NCBI RefSeq assembly: GCF_001679925.1
Contig: NZ_LYUZ01000081.1
Coordinates: 179,100 to 243,099, forward strand
From: Leisingera sp. JC1
GTDB taxonomy: Bacteria > Pseudomonadota > Alphaproteobacteria > Rhodobacterales > Rhodobacteraceae
Direction of reading: 5' to 3'
DNA: 64,000 nucleotides
Shown here: positions 62,514 through 64,000 of the stretch, in pieces
Position numbering within the stretch: the first letter of the stretch is position 1
Layout of the letters: every line of letters begins with the position of its first letter
Position numbers and translations under genes: made by a program
The notes under the pieces: model-generated
Told to the model about the DNA's origin: nothing
The model's database searches: none
The model's input: the letters and a program-made list of their open reading frames with translations, nothing else

Positions 62514-63146
62514 ATGGGAAGCCCCTCTGACGCACCGGAGCAGCCGCAGATCTATTTGATCACCCCGCCGAGTTTCGAGCTGGGCAAATTCCCCGCTCAG
62601 CTGGCACGGGTGCTGGATGAGGTGGACGTGGCCTGTGTGCGCCTGGACATGGCGAGCCGCGATCAGGACACCCTGAGCCGCGCAGGCGATGCGCTGCGCG
62701 AGGTGACCATGGCGCGCGACGTGGCGCTGGTGATCTCTGACCATCAGATCCTGGCGGAGCGTCTGGGCCTGGACGGCGTGCATCTGACCGATGCGTCGAA
62801 ATCCATCCGCACCGCGCGCAAGGCGCTGGGGCCGGATGCGATTGTCGGCTGTTTCTGCGGTGCCTCGCAGCATGACGGCATGGTGGCAGGCGAGGCAGGC
62901 GCGGATTACGTGAGCTTTGGCCCCGTGGGCACCTCCGGCCTGGGGGATGGCGCGCAAGCGGAGGCGGACCTGTTCCAGTGGTGGTCGCAGATGATCGAGG
63001 TTCCGGTTGTTGCCGAAGGTGGCCTTACTGAGGATCTGGTGCGCGGCATCGCGCCCTTCACCGACTTCTTTGGCATCGGTGATGAGATCTGGCACGCGGA
63101 AGACCCGCTGGCCGCGCTCAAGGTGCTGATGCGGGCGATGGGCTGA
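62514..63146 (+). CDS. Thiamine phosphate synthase-like protein (ThiE family)
   Basis: The 210-residue barrel protein matches the ThiE/TenI family: YLITPPSFELG at the start, VISDHQILAERLGLDGVHLTD, GADYVSFGPVGTSGLG, and VVAEGGLTEDLV near the end. ThiE joins the pyrimidine and thiazole moieties of thiamine. No other thi gene and no TPP riboswitch is seen upstream, so it may be a stand-alone paralogue of TenI type. The gene begins at 62514 after GGAGCACC. Confidence 0.82.
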   Translation: MGSPSDAPEQPQIYLITPPSFELGKFPAQLARVLDEVDVACVRLDMASRDQDTLSRAGDALREVTMARDVALVISDHQILAERLGLDGVHLTDASKSIRTARKALGPDAIVGCFCGASQHDGMVAGEAGADYVSFGPVGTSGLGDGAQAEADLFQWWSQMIEVPVVAEGGLTEDLVRGIAPFTDFFGIGDEIWHAEDPLAALKVLMRAMG

Positions 63147-63158
63147 GGCGTTGAACGC

Positions 63159-64000
63159 TCACAGGAAGACCCGCTCCACAAACCAGTAGCCGCCAATCAT
63201 CGCGATAGTGACCGAAGCCGGGATCGCCACCCGGCCGCGGTATTTCGGATGCCGCCCGAACCACAGGCGCACGCCGAGGTAGGCGGCGGCAATCACCGCC
63301 AGCTGACCCAGCTCCACACCGACGTTGAAACCGATCAGCGCTGGCAGGAACTGATTTGCAGGCAGGCCGAACTCCCCCAGTACAGAGGCAAAACCCAGCC
63401 CGTGCAAGAGCCCGAAGCCGAAGATCACAAAGCTGCGCCAGGTATGCAGCTTGCGGGCAAAGATGTTTTCCACCGCGACAAAGACAATCGACAGCGCAAT
63501 CAGCGGCTCGACAATGGCGGGGTTCACATTGACCATGCCCAGCGCGCCCAGCGCCAGCGTGATGGTATGGGCCACGGTGAACAGGCTCACCTGCAGCAGC
63601 AGCGGCTTCACCCGCGGGCTGAGGAAAAACAGCCCCAGCACAAACAGGATATGATCCAGCCCCTTGGGCAGGATATGGGTAAAGCCGACGGGGAGGTATT
63701 CCACAAAGGCTTCGACCGGGGTCTTGGCAGCGCCGCCGCCCAATGGGATCGGCGGTGAGGTCTCCCCGCCCTGCAGGTAACCCGTATAAGGCTCCTCTAC
63801 CCCGTTCTGCCGCAGCACCACGCCGCCGGACCCTTTGGGCCAGGTGATGCGCAGGCTGCCTGTTCCCGGCGGTATGTCTCCGGCCAGTTCAAGGTAAGAC
63901 GCCCGCGGCAGGCTGGCGTCGCCGACCTCGGGGATGGTGATCCTTGTAACAGCCAGATCAACGGGGGCCGCTGCCTGGATGGAGACCGTCTCCAGCCACT
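63159..64000 (-). CDS. HupE/UreJ family membrane protein, N-terminus cut by window end
   Basis: The frame is open from base 64000 to the stop at 63159, so about 280 C-terminal residues are visible. The first 100 form a soluble beta-type domain, then the HupE/UreJ_2 helices begin with EYLPVGFTHILPKGLDHILFV (in parts). The motifs with His in GFTHI, GLDHI and TVAHTITLALG, and GLLHGLGFA, suit a metal site. The family is linked to nickel or cobalt uptake; this long form with a periplasmic domain is often called HupE/UreJ family protein and its substrate is unsettled. Confidence 0.85.
   Translation of the reverse strand, partial: WLETVSIQAAAPVDLAVTRITIPEVGDASLPRASYLELAGDIPPGTGSLRITWPKGSGGVVLRQNGVEEPYTGYLQGGETSPPIPLGGGAAKTPVEAFVEYLPVGFTHILPKGLDHILFVLGLFFLSPRVKPLLLQVSLFTVAHTITLALGALGMVNVNPAIVEPLIALSIVFVAVENIFARKLHTWRSFVIFGFGLLHGLGFASVLGEFGLPANQFLPALIGFNVGVELGQLAVIAAAYLGVRLWFGRHPKYRGRVAIPASVTIAMIGGYWFVERVFL

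Overview
The window reads as a chromosomal core segment of a high-GC alphaproteobacterium of the Roseobacter group (Rhodobacterales), most likely Leisingera, Phaeobacter or a close relative. The reasons are the iscR/suf cluster with an Irr-type iron box, an IscR without the usual cysteine ligands, the cckA/recA/alaS neighbourhood with a CtrA-type box and a GTTC-N7-GTTC LexA box, usg and RamA-like genes, and a tmpA/tmpB phosphonate operon of the kind described from Leisingera. No rRNA, CRISPR array, integrase, transposase or phage gene was seen. There are two tRNA genes (Arg-CCG, Gly-CCC).

Layout. 1-6.4 kb: a PQQ-dependent sugar dehydrogenase (cut by the window edge), divergent from a complete branched-chain-amino-acid-type ABC transporter (binding protein, two ATPases, two permeases). 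6.5-9.6 kb: a small lipoprotein, a HerA-like ATPase, a ~500-base gene-free stretch with three terminator-like hairpins (candidate small RNAs), and an IalB-family protein. 9.6-14.8 kb: an envelope block with lpxD, a dedicated acyl carrier protein and a ketoacyl synthase, an L,D-transpeptidase, and a divergent Tat-exported DUF882 (MepK-like) peptidase. 14.9-18.9 kb: tRNA-Arg, a PilZ protein, a LysR regulator, and tmpA-tmpB plus an AllA-like cupin, predicted to turn trimethylaminoethylphosphonate into glycine betaine and phosphate.

18.9-27.9 kb: the iron-sulfur cluster assembly operon on the minus strand, in transcription order iscR, cysteine desulfurase, sufB, three non-Suf genes, sufC, sufD, two YIP1-type membrane proteins, sufS. 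28-33.4 kb: an alpha/beta hydrolase, a small protein, a protein with two fused HD domains, a glutamine amidotransferase, an SMR efflux protein and TypA. 33.5-45.5 kb: MOSC and DUF1330 proteins, alaS, recA, a sulfotransferase-like gene, cckA, an RsmB-type RNA methyltransferase, guaB and a CaiB-type CoA transferase. 45.6-48.5 kb: a RamA-like corrinoid-reactivating protein, tRNA-Gly and a secreted protein. 48.5-52.3 kb: zwf-pgl-pgi, the entry to the Entner-Doudoroff or pentose phosphate route. 52.4-64 kb: a radical SAM protein, a caspase-like protein, usg, gyrA, a small conserved protein, an M32 carboxypeptidase with ctaA, a TrmJ-like RNA methyltransferase, a ThiE-like protein and a HupE/UreJ protein cut by the window end.

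Most genes are ordinary housekeeping. The points most worth follow-up are the third gene of the tmp operon, the candidate small-RNA cluster at 8.4-8.75 kb, the cysteine-less IscR with its iron box, the structured inserts inside the suf operon, the lpxD/ACP/ketoacyl synthase module with a hairpin over the lpxD start, and the tandem HD-domain protein.
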